Assembly (NCBI GenBank): GCA_017624235.1
Contig: JAGANL010000006.1
Coordinates: 1-64,000, forward strand
Reading direction: 5' to 3'
DNA length: 64,000 nucleotides
Origin: Lachnospiraceae bacterium
Lineage (GTDB): Bacteria; Bacillota; Clostridia; Lachnospirales; Lachnospiraceae
Within the stretch, counting starts at the first letter, position 1, and every line of letters begins with the position of its first letter. The position numbers were made by a program, and so were the translations under genes. This document shows, in pieces, positions 35,076-44,795 of this stretch. The notes below the pieces were generated by a model. That model searched no databases and was not told the DNA's origin. It saw only the letters and a list, made by a program, of their open reading frames with translations.

Positions 35076-37352
35076 ATGAACATGGAGGAACAGCTTACAA
35101 AACTTACCCAGGATATGTATGGGAAGACCATTGAGCAGACAACGGATCAGGAACTGTATTATGCAGTATTAAAATTATCCAAGGATCTGCTTAACACAAC
35201 TGCACCGATTTCCGGAGATAAGAAGATTTATTATATTTCCGCAGAGTTCCTGATTGGAAAATTATTATCCAATAACCTGATTAATCTGGGTGTTTATGAC
35301 AAGCTGGATGAGGTATTGAAGGCTCATGGAAAAGAGCTTTCCAAAATCGAGGAGGTAGAGCCGGAACCGTCTCTTGGAAACGGCGGACTCGGAAGACTGG
35401 CAGCCTGCTTCTTAGACTCTATCGCAACACTCGGACTGCCGGGTGACGGCATTGGTCTGAATTATCACTTCGGACTGTTCAAGCAGGTATTCAAGGATAA
35501 GCTGCAGTGTGCGGAAAAGAATGACTGGATTGAGCAGAATTCCTGGCTGAATAAGACCGATGTAACCTTCGATATTTCCTTTGGCGACAGAAAGGTGAAG
35601 TCCAGACTGTATGATATCGATGTAGTCGGTTATGAGCAGGGTGTGAATAAGCTCCATTTATTTGATATTGAGTCTGTAGACGAGAGTATCGTAGAGGAAG
35701 GCATCAGCTTTGACAAAGAGGATATTGAGAAGAATCTGACTCTGTTCTTATACCCGGATGATTCGGATGAGGCCGGAAATCTGCTTCGTATTTACCAGCA
35801 GTATTTTATGGTCAGCAACGCAGCACAGCTGATTCTGGCAGAAATGAAAGAGAAGCAGTATGACCTGCGCAGAATGTATGATTATGCGGTCATCCAGATC
35901 AACGATACCCATCCGACCATGGTGATTCCGGAGCTGATCCGTATCCTGATGGAGGATAAGGCATTTACCATGGATGAGGCGATTGATGTGGTAAGCAAGA
36001 CCTGCGCTTACACAAACCACACCATCCTTGCAGAGGCTCTTGAGAAATGGCCGTTAGAATACCTGGAGAAGGTTGTACCGCAGTTAGTTCCGATCATCAA
36101 AGAGCTGGATAAGAGAGTCCGTGCTAAATATGACGATGAAAAGGTACAGATCATCGATAAGGATGACAGAGTACACATGGCACATATCGACATCCATTAT
36201 GGCTTCTCCGTAAATGGTGTTGCTGCAATCCATACCGAAATTTTAAAGGATACTGAGTTAAATCATTTTTATAAGATTTACCCGGAGAAATTCAACAATA
36301 AGACCAACGGCATTACCTTCAGAAGATGGTTATTGTCCTGTAACCGTGAACTTGCAGGCTATCTGAGCGAGACGATTGGAGAAGGCTTCAAGCATGATGC
36401 AGATGATCTTGAGAAGCTGCTGAAATTTGCAGACGATCAGGCTGTTCTGGATAAGCTGGCTGCTATTAAGATGCAGAAGAAGGAAGAGCTGGCTGCTTAT
36501 GTCAAGGAAAAAGAAGGAGTAGAGCTTGATCCGAATGCGATTTTCGATATTCAGGTAAAGCGTCTGCATGAGTACAAACGTCAGCAGATGAATGCTCTTT
36601 ATATCATTCATAAATATCTGGAAATCAAAGCAGGCAAGAAGCCGTCCACACCGGTTACCTTCATTTTCGGTGCCAAGGCAGCTCCGGCTTATGTCATTGC
36701 ACAGGATATTATCCATTTGCTGCTTGTGATGCAGGAAATCGTAAACAACGATCCGGATGTCAGTCCGTATATGAAGGTGCTTATGGTAGAGAACTACAAT
36801 GTAAGCTATGCAGAGAAGCTGATTCCGGCATGTGATATTTCTGAGCAGATTTCTCTGGCATCCAAGGAAGCCAGCGGAACCGGAAATATGAAGTTTATGT
36901 TAAACGGCGCTGTAACACTGGGAACAGCTGACGGTGCAAACGTAGAGATTCACGACCTGGTAGGTGACGACAACATCTATGTATTCGGTAAGGATTCCGA
37001 TACGGTTATCGTTCATTACGAGAAGGCTGACTATGTTTCCAAAGATTACTATGAGAAGAGCCCGGTCATCAAGGAAGCGGTAGACTTTATTGTCAGCGAT
37101 TTGGCTGTAAAGCACGGACACAAGGAAAATCTGGAAAGACTGTATAAGGAGCTTCTGAATAAGGATTGGTTCATGACATTGCTTGACCTGGAGGATTATA
37201 TCGAGACCAAGGACAGAATGTTAAAAGACTACGAGGACAGACAGAAGTGGAAGAAGATGATGCTTGTAAACATTGCAAAGGCAGGCTTCTTCTCCTCCGA
37301 CAGAACCATTGCGGAATACAACCGTGATATCTGGAAACTGACAGAAAAGTAA
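35076..37352 (+). CDS. glgP: Glycogen/maltodextrin phosphorylase (GT35)
   Basis: This 758-residue cytoplasmic pyridoxal-phosphate enzyme (EC 2.4.1.1) removes glucose from glycogen or maltodextrins as glucose 1-phosphate. Family motifs: [39 protein letters not shown], and the PLP site [15 protein letters not shown] whose Lys forms the Schiff base, then [11 protein letters not shown]. The ATG at 35076 is chosen for AGAGAGG 8-9 bases upstream and the start [17 protein letters not shown]; ATGs at 35025, 35037 and 35052 lack ribosome sites. It lacks the N-terminal regulatory extension of eukaryotic enzymes. It works with MalQ encoded 3.6 kb downstream. Confidence 0.95.
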   Translation: MNMEEQLTKLTQDMYGKTIEQTTDQELYYAVLKLSKDLLNTTAPISGDKKIYYISAEFLIGKLLSNNLINLGVYDKLDEVLKAHGKELSKIEEVEPEPSLGNGGLGRLAACFLDSIATLGLPGDGIGLNYHFGLFKQVFKDKLQCAEKNDWIEQNSWLNKTDVTFDISFGDRKVKSRLYDIDVVGYEQGVNKLHLFDIESVDESIVEEGISFDKEDIEKNLTLFLYPDDSDEAGNLLRIYQQYFMVSNAAQLILAEMKEKQYDLRRMYDYAVIQINDTHPTMVIPELIRILMEDKAFTMDEAIDVVSKTCAYTNHTILAEALEKWPLEYLEKVVPQLVPIIKELDKRVRAKYDDEKVQIIDKDDRVHMAHIDIHYGFSVNGVAAIHTEILKDTELNHFYKIYPEKFNNKTNGITFRRWLLSCNRELAGYLSETIGEGFKHDADDLEKLLKFADDQAVLDKLAAIKMQKKEELAAYVKEKEGVELDPNAIFDIQVKRLHEYKRQQMNALYIIHKYLEIKAGKKPSTPVTFIFGAKAAPAYVIAQDIIHLLLVMQEIVNNDPDVSPYMKVLMVENYNVSYAEKLIPACDISEQISLASKEASGTGNMKFMLNGAVTLGTADGANVEIHDLVGDDNIYVFGKDSDTVIVHYEKADYVSKDYYEKSPVIKEAVDFIVSDLAVKHGHKENLERLYKELLNKDWFMTLLDLEDYIETKDRMLKDYEDRQKWKKMMLVNIAKAGFFSSDRTIAEYNRDIWKLTEK

Positions 37353-37384
37353 GAAGAAATGAGCAAATAGAATAACTGTGAAGT

Positions 37385-37430
37385 AAGCCGGCGGAAATTC
37401 CTGAAAGAGGAGTTTCCGCCGGCTTGTTCT
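37385..37430 (+). terminator. Terminator of glgP
   Basis: AAGCCGGCGGAAA (37385-37397) pairs perfectly with TTTCCGCCGGCTT (37413-37425), followed by GTTCT. The T-run is weak but the 13-bp stem is strong. Confidence 0.85.
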
Positions 37431-37548
37431 GTCTCAATATACTCCAATTCACCTGTAGCCATTGAGCAAATAAAGCATATAAATTGTGCAATTCTAACAA
37501 AACAGCACACCTAAATGTGTTGAAAACACCAAACTTGCAAATAGTATC

Positions 37549-37577
37549 TTGCAAAAGAAAAGAACCTGTGGTATAAA
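37549..37577 (+). promoter_or_regulatory. Promoter of the maltodextrin transporter operon
   Basis: -35 TTGCAA (37549-37554), 17 bases, -10 TATAAA (37572-37577). The leader is about 140 bases. The stretch 37431-37548 before it holds nothing I can identify. Confidence 0.7.
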
Positions 37578-37590
37578 TTAACTATAGCAA

Positions 37591-37630
37591 TTGGAAACGT
37601 TACCGATAACGATGCCGACAACGTTTCCAA
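37591..37630. promoter_or_regulatory. Tandem LacI-type operator behind the transporter promoter
   Basis: TTGGAAACGTT (37591-37601) and AACGTTTCCAA (37620-37630) are perfect inverted repeats. Between them lie further CG-centred half-sites (GTTACCGATAACGATGCCGA). The position just after the transcription start suits repression by a LacI protein, perhaps two dimers. Confidence 0.7.
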
Positions 37631-37724
37631 GAGTAACCAGAAGGGCGATCAAAACTGGAAAACAGACGGATTGCTCAGCAACTAAAAACAATATTTTCAT
37701 AAAAAGAAAGGGAGAGACAATTTT

Positions 37725-39131
37725 ATGAAAAAGAAAGTTTTAAGCGCATTATTAAGCGTAGCAATGGTTTCCTCTTTATTAGCAGGCTGTGGAGCAGCAA
37801 AAGAGGAAGGAACAGCAGCAACAGATGCACCGGCAGCAGAGGCTGGTACAGAGGCAGAAGCACCGGCAGCAGAGGGAGACGCTGCAGCAGCTGGTGAAGG
37901 AACTGTTTACTACTTAAACTTCAAACCGGAAGTAGAAGAGGTTTGGAACGAAGTAGCAGCAGCTTACACAGAGGAGACAGGCGTTCCGGTTAAGGTTCTG
38001 ACAGCAGCCAGCGGTACTTATGAAGAAGTACTGAAATCCGAAATCGCAAAATCCGAGCCGGTTACCTTATTCCAGATCAACGGACCGGTAGGCTATCAGT
38101 CCTGGAAGGATTACTGCTTAGACTTAAAAGACACAGACATCTACAATTCCTTATCTGATAAGTCCATCGCTATTACAAGCGGAGACGGCGTATATGGTAT
38201 CCCGTACACAGTAGAAAGCTACGGTATCATCTACAATCAGGCAATCATGGACAAATACTTCGCAATGGACGGAGCTAAGGCAGCTAACATGGACGAGATC
38301 AACAACTTCGCAAAATTAAAAGAGGTTGTAGAAGACATGCAGGCTAAGAAGGATGACCTTGGAATCCAGGGTGTATTCGCTTCCACATCCTTACTTCCGG
38401 GCGAAGACTGGAGATGGCAGACACATCTTGCAAACCTTCCGGTTTACTATGAATTGAAAGATAAGAGCATCTCCGATACAGACGCTTTAGAGTTTACACA
38501 CTCTGAGAACATGAAGAACATCTTCGATCTGTACATCAACAATTCCACATGTGCACCTGGATTACTTGGATCCAAGGCAGTTACAGATTCTATGGCTGAG
38601 TTCGCATTAGGACAGGCAGCAATGGTTCAGAACGGTAACTGGGCATGGGGCCAGATCGCAGAGGTTGAAGGCAACACTGTAACAGAAGATAACATCAAAT
38701 TCCTTCCGATCTACACAGGTGAAAACGGAGAAGAGAATCAGGGACTTTGCACAGGTACAGAGAACTTCTGGTGTGTAAACAGCCAGGCTTCCGAAGCAGA
38801 TCAGAAAGCAACAATCGACTTCATCAACTGGATGATTTCTTCTGACAAGGGTAAAGATTACATGGTAAATGCACTTGGAAACGCAGCACCGTTCACAACC
38901 TTCTCTGATGATGAGAAGCCGAGCGATCCGCTTGCAAAAGAAATGTTCCGTTGGATGGAAAATGGCAAGACCAGCGTATCCTGGAACTTCACCATCTTCC
39001 CGAGCCAGGATTTCAAGAACGACTTTGGCGATGCGTTATTACAGTATGCTTCCGGAAATATGACATGGGACGATGTAAAGGATCTTGTAGTAACAAGATG
39101 GGCTGAAGAAAAAGCAGCTACCGCACAGTAA
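37725..39131 (+). CDS. Sugar ABC transporter substrate-binding lipoprotein (maltodextrin type)
   Basis: This is a 468-residue family 1 extracellular solute-binding protein. The signal peptide ends in the lipobox LAGC with Cys22, followed by an Ala/Glu-rich tether to about residue 60. The mature fold has VLTAASGTYEEVLKSEIAKS and MVQNGNWAWGQIAEVEG. Codon choice is of the highly expressed kind. It is flanked by glycogen phosphorylase, permeases and MalQ, so maltose or maltodextrins are the likely cargo. A terminator follows before the permeases. The operator pair at 37591-37630 suggests LacI control. Confidence 0.92.
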   Translation: MKKKVLSALLSVAMVSSLLAGCGAAKEEGTAATDAPAAEAGTEAEAPAAEGDAAAAGEGTVYYLNFKPEVEEVWNEVAAAYTEETGVPVKVLTAASGTYEEVLKSEIAKSEPVTLFQINGPVGYQSWKDYCLDLKDTDIYNSLSDKSIAITSGDGVYGIPYTVESYGIIYNQAIMDKYFAMDGAKAANMDEINNFAKLKEVVEDMQAKKDDLGIQGVFASTSLLPGEDWRWQTHLANLPVYYELKDKSISDTDALEFTHSENMKNIFDLYINNSTCAPGLLGSKAVTDSMAEFALGQAAMVQNGNWAWGQIAEVEGNTVTEDNIKFLPIYTGENGEENQGLCTGTENFWCVNSQASEADQKATIDFINWMISSDKGKDYMVNALGNAAPFTTFSDDEKPSDPLAKEMFRWMENGKTSVSWNFTIFPSQDFKNDFGDALLQYASGNMTWDDVKDLVVTRWAEEKAATAQ

Positions 39132-39173
39132 TCAATCAGCAATACAGATTAGATAACGGACATGTAACATGGA

Positions 39174-39211
39174 GGGTGAGCAGTGGGAAATCCCCTGCCC
39201 GCCCTTTTTTT
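39174..39211 (+). terminator. Terminator between maltodextrin-binding protein and permeases
   Basis: GGGTGAGCAGTGGG (39174-39187) pairs with CCCCTGCCCGCCC (39192-39204) with mismatches, followed by seven T. It provides the same partial stop after the lipoprotein gene as in the other two importers. Confidence 0.8.
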
Positions 39212-39264
39212 CAAAATGAGCCAACAGCTAAGGGATCGATGGTTTCATTAAAGGAGAGAGCATT

Positions 39265-40110
39265 ATGCAAAAGACACTCAAAAAATATTTAGTCATTTTT
39301 ACCGTGCCTACCCTGATTGCATTTTCTTTTGCATTCATAATTCCGTTTGTGATGGGTCTGTACCTGTCCTTCTGTGAGTTTGCAACTGTAAAAAATGCAA
39401 AGTTTGTAGGACTTCAGAATTACATTACAGCTTTCAGCGGCAATCAGAAATTTTTATCTGCATTATTATTTACCACTGCATTTACTGTAGTTGGTATTAT
39501 CACAATCAACATTTTTGCTTTTGGAATTGCATTATTACTGACGAAAAAAATCAAAGGCACCAACATTTTCAGAACAGTCTTCTTTATGCCGAACTTAATC
39601 GGTGGTATCGTCCTCGGTTATACCTGGCAGCAGATGATTAATGCGGTGCTGTTAAAATATGAAACAACAATTGTTACAAACGCAAAATTCGGTTTCTGGG
39701 GTCTGGTTCTTCTGATGAACTGGCAGATGATCGGTTACATGATGATCATTTATATTGCAGGCTTACAGAATGTTCCGACAGAGCTGACGGAGGCAGCCAA
39801 GATTGACGGCGCTACTTCCTGGCAGACTTTGACTAAGGTAACGATTCCGATGGTTATGCCATCTATCACAATTTGCATGTTCTTAACACTGTCCAACTGC
39901 TTTAAGCTGTTCGATCAGAACAAGGCACTCACCAATGGTGCACCGATGAACAAGACAGAAATGCTTGCTCTGAATATTTACAACACCTTCTACGGAAAAC
40001 CGGGCTTTGAGGGTGTCGGTCAGGCTAAGGCGGTTGTATTCTTCCTGATTGTTGCAGGAATCGCACTGTTACAGCTGAGGCTTACAAGAAGCAAGGAGGT
40101 AGAACAATAA
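39265..40110 (+). CDS. Sugar ABC transporter permease, MalF type
   Basis: This is a 281-residue CUT1 permease with about six membrane segments (first: YLVIFTVPTLIAFSFAFIIP). The EAA loop is TEAAKIDGATSWQTLTKVTI. It lacks the large periplasmic insert of E. coli MalF, as is normal in Firmicutes. AAAGGAGAG precedes the ATG. The stop shares a base with the ATG of the next permease (TAATG). Confidence 0.9.
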   Translation: MQKTLKKYLVIFTVPTLIAFSFAFIIPFVMGLYLSFCEFATVKNAKFVGLQNYITAFSGNQKFLSALLFTTAFTVVGIITINIFAFGIALLLTKKIKGTNIFRTVFFMPNLIGGIVLGYTWQQMINAVLLKYETTIVTNAKFGFWGLVLLMNWQMIGYMMIIYIAGLQNVPTELTEAAKIDGATSWQTLTKVTIPMVMPSITICMFLTLSNCFKLFDQNKALTNGAPMNKTEMLALNIYNTFYGKPGFEGVGQAKAVVFFLIVAGIALLQLRLTRSKEVEQ

Positions 40111-40964
40111 TGAGAACAAAAGAACACTCCAATAAAAAATTAGGAAATGTCGTTATCTTCTGTTTCCTCTGTGTACTTACCGTTGTTTTCCTCTATCCGT
40201 TGTTCTTTATCCTGAACAACTCCTTTAAAGGAAAATTCTTCATCAGTGCAGATCCGTTTTCCCTGCCGAATGCAGAGACCTTCGTTGGTGGAACAAACTA
40301 TATCAACGGCCTGATGAAAACAGGACTGTTCAGCGCAATCGGCTGGTCCTTCTTTATTACGATTGTTTCTGTAGTGCTGATTATCCTGTTTACTTCCATG
40401 ACAGCTTACTACATTACCCGTGTAAAGAGCAAATACAGCTCCATTTTGTACTATATGTTCACATTCTCCATGATTGTACCGTTCCAGATGGTTATGTTCA
40501 CGATGACCAGCCTGGCAGATACCTTCCATTTGAGAACTCCGTGGGGCATGTGTATCCTGTATCTTGGATTTGGCGCCGGACTTTCCGTATTTATGTTCTC
40601 CGGTTTTGTAAAATCCATTCCGCTTGAAATTGAAGAAGCAGCAATGATTGACGGATGTAATCCGCTGCAGACCTATTTCGGAGTGGTATTCCCAATCTTA
40701 AAACCGACTGCTATTACAGTTGCCATCTTAAATGCGATGTGGGTTTGGAACGACTTCCTTCTGCCGTATTTGGTAATTGGTATTTCTACAGACTACAAGA
40801 CCATTCCGGTTGTAGTACAGATGTTAGTTGGTTCCAACGGAAATAAGGACATGGGAGCCCTGATGGCAATGCTGGTACTTTCCATTATTCCGATCGTTAT
40901 CTTCTACCTGACCTGTCAGAAGTATATCATCGAGGGTATGGTAGCCGGTGCAGTAAAAGGTTAA
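40110..40964 (+). CDS. Sugar ABC transporter permease, MalG type
   Basis: This is a 284-residue CUT1 permease and the partner of the preceding one. It has about six membrane segments, the EAA loop EEAAMIDGCNPLQTYFGVVF, and ends in EGMVAGAVKG like the second permeases of the two other importers. AAGGAGG precedes the start inside the upstream gene. MalQ follows after 15 bases in the same transcript. Confidence 0.9.
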   Translation: MRTKEHSNKKLGNVVIFCFLCVLTVVFLYPLFFILNNSFKGKFFISADPFSLPNAETFVGGTNYINGLMKTGLFSAIGWSFFITIVSVVLIILFTSMTAYYITRVKSKYSSILYYMFTFSMIVPFQMVMFTMTSLADTFHLRTPWGMCILYLGFGAGLSVFMFSGFVKSIPLEIEEAAMIDGCNPLQTYFGVVFPILKPTAITVAILNAMWVWNDFLLPYLVIGISTDYKTIPVVVQMLVGSNGNKDMGALMAMLVLSIIPIVIFYLTCQKYIIEGMVAGAVKG

Positions 40965-40979
40965 AGGAGCAGCTTTACA

Positions 40980-42458
40980 ATGAGAAAAAGTGGTATATTG
41001 ATGCCGGTTTCGAGTATTCCGTCGGCATACGGAATCGGAGCATTTTCAAAAGAGGCATTTGAATTTGTAGACTTTTTGGAGAAGGCAGGGCAGAGTCTGT
41101 GGCAGATTCTGCCACTTGGCCCGACCGGCTATGGGGATTCTCCTTACCAGTCCTTTTCCACCTTTGCAGGCAATCCGTATTTTATTGATCTGGAGCAGCT
41201 GATAGAAGCAGGATATTTAACCAGGGAAGACTGCGATGCCTGTGATTTCGGTGGTCATGCAGAGTATGTCGATTACGAGAAAATTTATTACGCAAGGTTC
41301 GATGTGCTGCGTAAGGCATACAAGAACAGCAGCATAGAGCAGAATGAGGAATTTGAAGCCTTTTGTGAAAAGAATGCTTATTGGCTGGATGATTATTCCT
41401 TATATATGGCAGTCAAAAATTCTTTTGGCGGTATCAGCTGGCTGGAGTGGGACGAGGACATCAAGCTGCGTACGGAAGCAGCTTTGGCACGCTATACAGA
41501 ACAGTTCAGGGATGAGATCGGTTTTTACAAGTTCCAGCAGTATCTGTTCCAAAAGCAGTGGATGACATTGAAGAAATATGCCAATGGAAAGGGTATACAG
41601 ATTGTAGGAGATATCCCGATTTATGTGGCGCTGGACAGTGCAGATACCTGGGCGAATCCGAAGCTGTTCCAGTTAGAAGAGGACTGTACGCCGAAGGCAG
41701 TTGCAGGCTGCCCGCCGGATTCCTTTTCGGCGACCGGACAGCTCTGGGGTAATCCGCTTTATGACTGGGACTACCATAAGCAGACAGACTATGCGTGGTG
41801 GATGAAGCGTATCGGCTATTGCTATGAGCTTTATGATGTAGTACGTATCGATCATTTCCGCGGATTTGATGAATATTATTCGATTCCCTACGGGGATAAG
41901 ACCGCAGAGTTCGGACATTGGGAAAAGGGACCGGGCATCGACATCTTTGATACGATGAAGAAGGTGCTTGGCAAAAAAGCGGTGATTGCAGAGGATCTTG
42001 GATTCCTGACACCGTCCGTAATCAAGCTGGTGAAAAAGACCGGATTTCCGGGTATGAAGATTTTGCAGTTTGCATTTGATTCAAGAGAAGAGAGTGACTA
42101 TCTGCCGCACAATTATCCGAACAACTGTGTCGTTTATACCGGAACACATGACAATGATACGACGATGGGTTGGTACAATACGATCAACCGAAAGGACAAA
42201 GCCTTTGCAAAGCGTTATCTGGATATCCGCTCGAATAAGGATGTGCATCTGGTATTTGTCCGTTCCTGTCTGGCAAGTGTGGCTGATACGGCCATTATTC
42301 CGATACAGGACTATCTCGGACTGGGCAGTGAGGCAAGAATCAATACGCCGTCTACACTTGGCACGAACTGGAAATGGCGGTTAAAGACAGGAGCTCTGAC
42401 CGATGAACTGGCAGAGCAGATTCGTAAGCTGTCGAAACTTTACGGAAGATGTAAATAA
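40980..42458 (+). CDS. malQ: 4-alpha-glucanotransferase (amylomaltase, GH77)
   Basis: This 492-residue cytoplasmic enzyme (EC 2.4.1.25) disproportionates maltodextrins, moving glucan chains between acceptors and releasing glucose. GH77 motifs are clear: RKSGILMPVSSIPSAYGIGA at the start, LPLGPTGYGDSPYQ, IVGDIPIYVALDSADTW, the nucleophile Asp in VVRIDHFRGF, the acid/base Glu in VIAEDLGFLT, and YTGTHDNDTTMGW. Length is the bacterial short type (about 500). AAAGGAGC precedes the ATG. As last gene of the importer operon it lengthens short imported maltodextrins so that glycogen phosphorylase can degrade them. Confidence 0.96.
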   Translation: MRKSGILMPVSSIPSAYGIGAFSKEAFEFVDFLEKAGQSLWQILPLGPTGYGDSPYQSFSTFAGNPYFIDLEQLIEAGYLTREDCDACDFGGHAEYVDYEKIYYARFDVLRKAYKNSSIEQNEEFEAFCEKNAYWLDDYSLYMAVKNSFGGISWLEWDEDIKLRTEAALARYTEQFRDEIGFYKFQQYLFQKQWMTLKKYANGKGIQIVGDIPIYVALDSADTWANPKLFQLEEDCTPKAVAGCPPDSFSATGQLWGNPLYDWDYHKQTDYAWWMKRIGYCYELYDVVRIDHFRGFDEYYSIPYGDKTAEFGHWEKGPGIDIFDTMKKVLGKKAVIAEDLGFLTPSVIKLVKKTGFPGMKILQFAFDSREESDYLPHNYPNNCVVYTGTHDNDTTMGWYNTINRKDKAFAKRYLDIRSNKDVHLVFVRSCLASVADTAIIPIQDYLGLGSEARINTPSTLGTNWKWRLKTGALTDELAEQIRKLSKLYGRCK

Positions 42459-42459
42459 C

Positions 42460-42488
42460 TTGAAAACTCGGGTATGCTTTGGTATACT
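42460..42488 (+). promoter_or_regulatory. Promoter of the LacI gene after malQ
   Basis: TTGAAA (42460-42465), 17 bases, TATACT (42483-42488). It starts directly after the malQ stop and leaves a leader of only about 14 bases. Confidence 0.7.
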
Positions 42489-42508
42489 CTGGAAGGGTGA
42501 TACAAAGC

Positions 42509-43543
42509 ATGGAAGAAATTACAATAAAAGATATTGCCAAAATGTGCGGCGTAGGAGTCAGCACGGTTTCGCGGGCTATCAATAACCATCCTGATATCAA
42601 TCCGGAGACCAAGCAGAAGGTCATGGATGTCATCAAGGAATATGGCTATATACCGAATAACAGCGCAAGAAACTTAAAAAGAACGGATGCCAAAAGCATT
42701 GCCGTGCTGGTCAAAGGTATGACAAACCCCTTTTTCAGCAGCATGATCAAGGTCATGGAGGCGGAGATTAAACGGAAGAAATATATGATGGTGTTACGTC
42801 ATGTAGACCAGAAAGAGGATGAAGTGGATGTGGCGCTGGAGCTGATCAAGGAGAAGCGTCTGCGCGGCATCATTTTCCTCGGCGGATATTTTTATCATGC
42901 GGAGGAGAAGTTAGAGAAGCTTCATGTTCCGTTTATCTTAAGTACGGTTGGCTGTGCACCGGAAAATATGAGCCGCAAGCAGTATTCTTCCTTATCGGTG
43001 GATGACGAGAAGGAAAGCTATAAGATGGTCAGCCATCTGATTGAGCAGGGCCATCGAAAGATTGCGATTCTCTGTGCGGATTCGGAGGATGAAAGTATCG
43101 GCCGGCTGCGCCTTATGGGTTATCAGAGGGCGCTTGAGGAGCATGGTATTCCCGTGGATGAGGAGCTTATCTGCCGGATGAAGCAGGGCATTGAATCCTA
43201 TTCCTATCAGAACGGTTATGTCATCATGCAGGAGCTTATGGAGAAGCGGAACGATTTTACCGCAGTCTTTGCCATTTCGGATATACTGGCGATGGGAGCG
43301 TGCAGGGCGATTGTGGAGACCGGAAAGCGTGTGCCGGAGGATATTTCGGTAGCAGGCTTTGACGGAATCGAGTCAGGAGATTATTACATTCCGACGATTA
43401 CGACGATTCGACAGCCGGTAGAGGAAATCGCCAGAGCGACCACGCAGCTTCTGTTTGAGATTCTGGCCGGAAGAGAAAAGCATCAGCACAAGCTTTTTGA
43501 AGGCGAACTGCAGGAAAAGGAATCCACCAGGGTGGTTGGATGA
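42509..43543 (+). CDS. LacI-family transcription regulator (CcpA-like layout) after malQ
   Basis: This 344-residue regulator has the LacI helix-turn-helix TIKDIAKMCGVGVSTVSRAI, hinge NNSARNLKRTDAKSI, and a two-lobed effector core (IAVLVKGMTNPFFSSMIKVM; LRGIIFLGGYFY; ISVAGFDGIESGDYYIP). The ATG at 42509 is chosen because the protein then starts six residues before the helix. The helix and core sequence are closer to general LacI/CcpA proteins than the other three here. It has its own promoter behind malQ and is followed by a terminator. A role in carbon control of the maltodextrin genes is likely but not proven. Confidence 0.9.
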   Translation: MEEITIKDIAKMCGVGVSTVSRAINNHPDINPETKQKVMDVIKEYGYIPNNSARNLKRTDAKSIAVLVKGMTNPFFSSMIKVMEAEIKRKKYMMVLRHVDQKEDEVDVALELIKEKRLRGIIFLGGYFYHAEEKLEKLHVPFILSTVGCAPENMSRKQYSSLSVDDEKESYKMVSHLIEQGHRKIAILCADSEDESIGRLRLMGYQRALEEHGIPVDEELICRMKQGIESYSYQNGYVIMQELMEKRNDFTAVFAISDILAMGACRAIVETGKRVPEDISVAGFDGIESGDYYIPTITTIRQPVEEIARATTQLLFEILAGREKHQHKLFEGELQEKESTRVVG

Positions 43544-43590
43544 GGAGTCTATTTTAATTCGACAAATTCCATACAGGATTTGTATAAATG

Positions 43591-43622
43591 GGAGGGGCGC
43601 GTAATGCGCCTCTCCTTATTTG
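43591..43622 (+). terminator. Terminator after LacI
   Basis: GGAGGGGCGC (43591-43600) pairs with GCGCCTCTCC (43606-43615) with one G-T pair, followed by TTATTTG. Confidence 0.8.
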
Positions 43623-43710
43623 CTACTATTTTGTTTTTCCCTTCCGACCAGACTATTGCGTAGCAGGTTGCAACGGTGGTAAAATAAAAAGAAAAAGGAT
43701 GTTGCAGCAA

Positions 43711-44166
43711 GTGGAAATAGAAAAGAAATTTACGGTGACAAGGCTGCCGGAGAAACTGGAGCAGTACCCTGTCCGGTTGATTGAGCAGGCATATTTGAAT
43801 ATAGATCCGGTCATACGTGTTCGGAGACAGGATGACGAATATTATATGACCTATAAAGGGAGTGGACTGTTTGCCAGAGAGGAATATAATCTGCCATTGA
43901 ATGAACAAAGCTATAGAAATCTTCGTTCAAAGGCGGAGGGAAATGTGATTGCCAAGAGGAGATACCTGATTCCGTGCAGGGACGGAAAGCATATGGTAGA
44001 GCTGGATGTATTCGAGGCTCCTTTTGCACCGCTTGTGATTGCGGAGGTGGAGTTTGAAACGGAGGAAGAGGCAGAGCAGTATATTCCGGAGGAATGGTTT
44101 GCGGAGGAAGTGACTTATGATCCGCAGTATCACAATTCCAATCTGAGCAGAAGGCAGTTTTCATAA
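43711..44166 (+). CDS. CYTH-domain protein (triphosphate tunnel enzyme family)
   Basis: This 151-residue protein has the CYTH signature EIEKKFTV at the N-terminus and the basic/acidic strands of the triphosphate tunnel (PVIRVRRQDDEYYMTYKG, KRRYLIPCRDGKHMVELDVF, IAEVEFETEEEAEQYIP). Family members hydrolyse inorganic or thiamine triphosphate, or make cyclic AMP; bacterial single-domain forms are mostly triphosphatases. The GTG at 43711 puts the signature at the very start and has AAAGGA about 12 bases upstream. An in-frame ATG at 43699 directly abuts that ribosome site and is less likely. It is followed by a DJ-1 family gene. Confidence 0.85.
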   Translation: MEIEKKFTVTRLPEKLEQYPVRLIEQAYLNIDPVIRVRRQDDEYYMTYKGSGLFAREEYNLPLNEQSYRNLRSKAEGNVIAKRRYLIPCRDGKHMVELDVFEAPFAPLVIAEVEFETEEEAEQYIPEEWFAEEVTYDPQYHNSNLSRRQFS

Positions 44167-44210
44167 GACAGATAAATGACAGAATTTGAAAGGACACAGG
44201 AGGATGGAAC

Positions 44211-44762
44211 ATGAATGCAGTAGGAGTATTTTTCGGGACAGGTTACGAAGAAATGGAGGCGTTGACCGTAGTGGATATTTTGAGGAGAGCTGGAATTGAG
44301 ACGCTGATGATTTCGATTACAGAGGAACGGGAGGTAACGGGTTCTCACGGTATTACTGTGAAGATGGATCAGGTGCTTGCAGAAACGGATTTTGAAGAAC
44401 TGGATATGATCGTACTGCCGGGAGGTATGCCGGGAACGACCAATCTGGAGGGGTGCAAACCGTTGATGGAGCAGTTGGATCATTTTTATGAAAGTGGGAA
44501 ATATATCAGTGCAATCTGCGCCGCACCGAGCATTTTCGGACATCGGGGGATGTTAAACGGACGCAGGGCATGTTCCTATCCGAGTAAGGAGAATGCCCTG
44601 ACCGGAGCGGAGGTTACACGTAACCCTGTGGAGATGTCAGAGCATATTACGACCTCCAGGGGAATGGGAACGGCAATTGAGTTTGCACTGGCTATACTGG
44701 AGCGGTTTCAGGGAAGGGAAGCAGCAGACCGGATGGCAGAGCAGATTGTGTATACAAGATAG
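44211..44762 (+). CDS. DJ-1/PfpI-family protein
   Basis: This 183-residue cytoplasmic protein of the YajL/ThiJ group has the reactive Cys103 in the nucleophile elbow SAICAAPSIFG, a conserved Glu near residue 14 (GTGYEEMEA) that activates it, and the VLPGGMPGTTNL loop. Proposed roles are glyoxalase or protein deglycase/chaperone activity under carbonyl or oxidative stress. AGGAGGA precedes the ATG. It lies in a run of small stress-related genes (CYTH, DJ-1, CBS). Confidence 0.93.
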   Translation: MNAVGVFFGTGYEEMEALTVVDILRRAGIETLMISITEEREVTGSHGITVKMDQVLAETDFEELDMIVLPGGMPGTTNLEGCKPLMEQLDHFYESGKYISAICAAPSIFGHRGMLNGRRACSYPSKENALTGAEVTRNPVEMSEHITTSRGMGTAIEFALAILERFQGREAADRMAEQIVYTR

Positions 44763-44795
44763 AAAGGGTAAAGGAGAAGGAGACAGGGGGACGCA

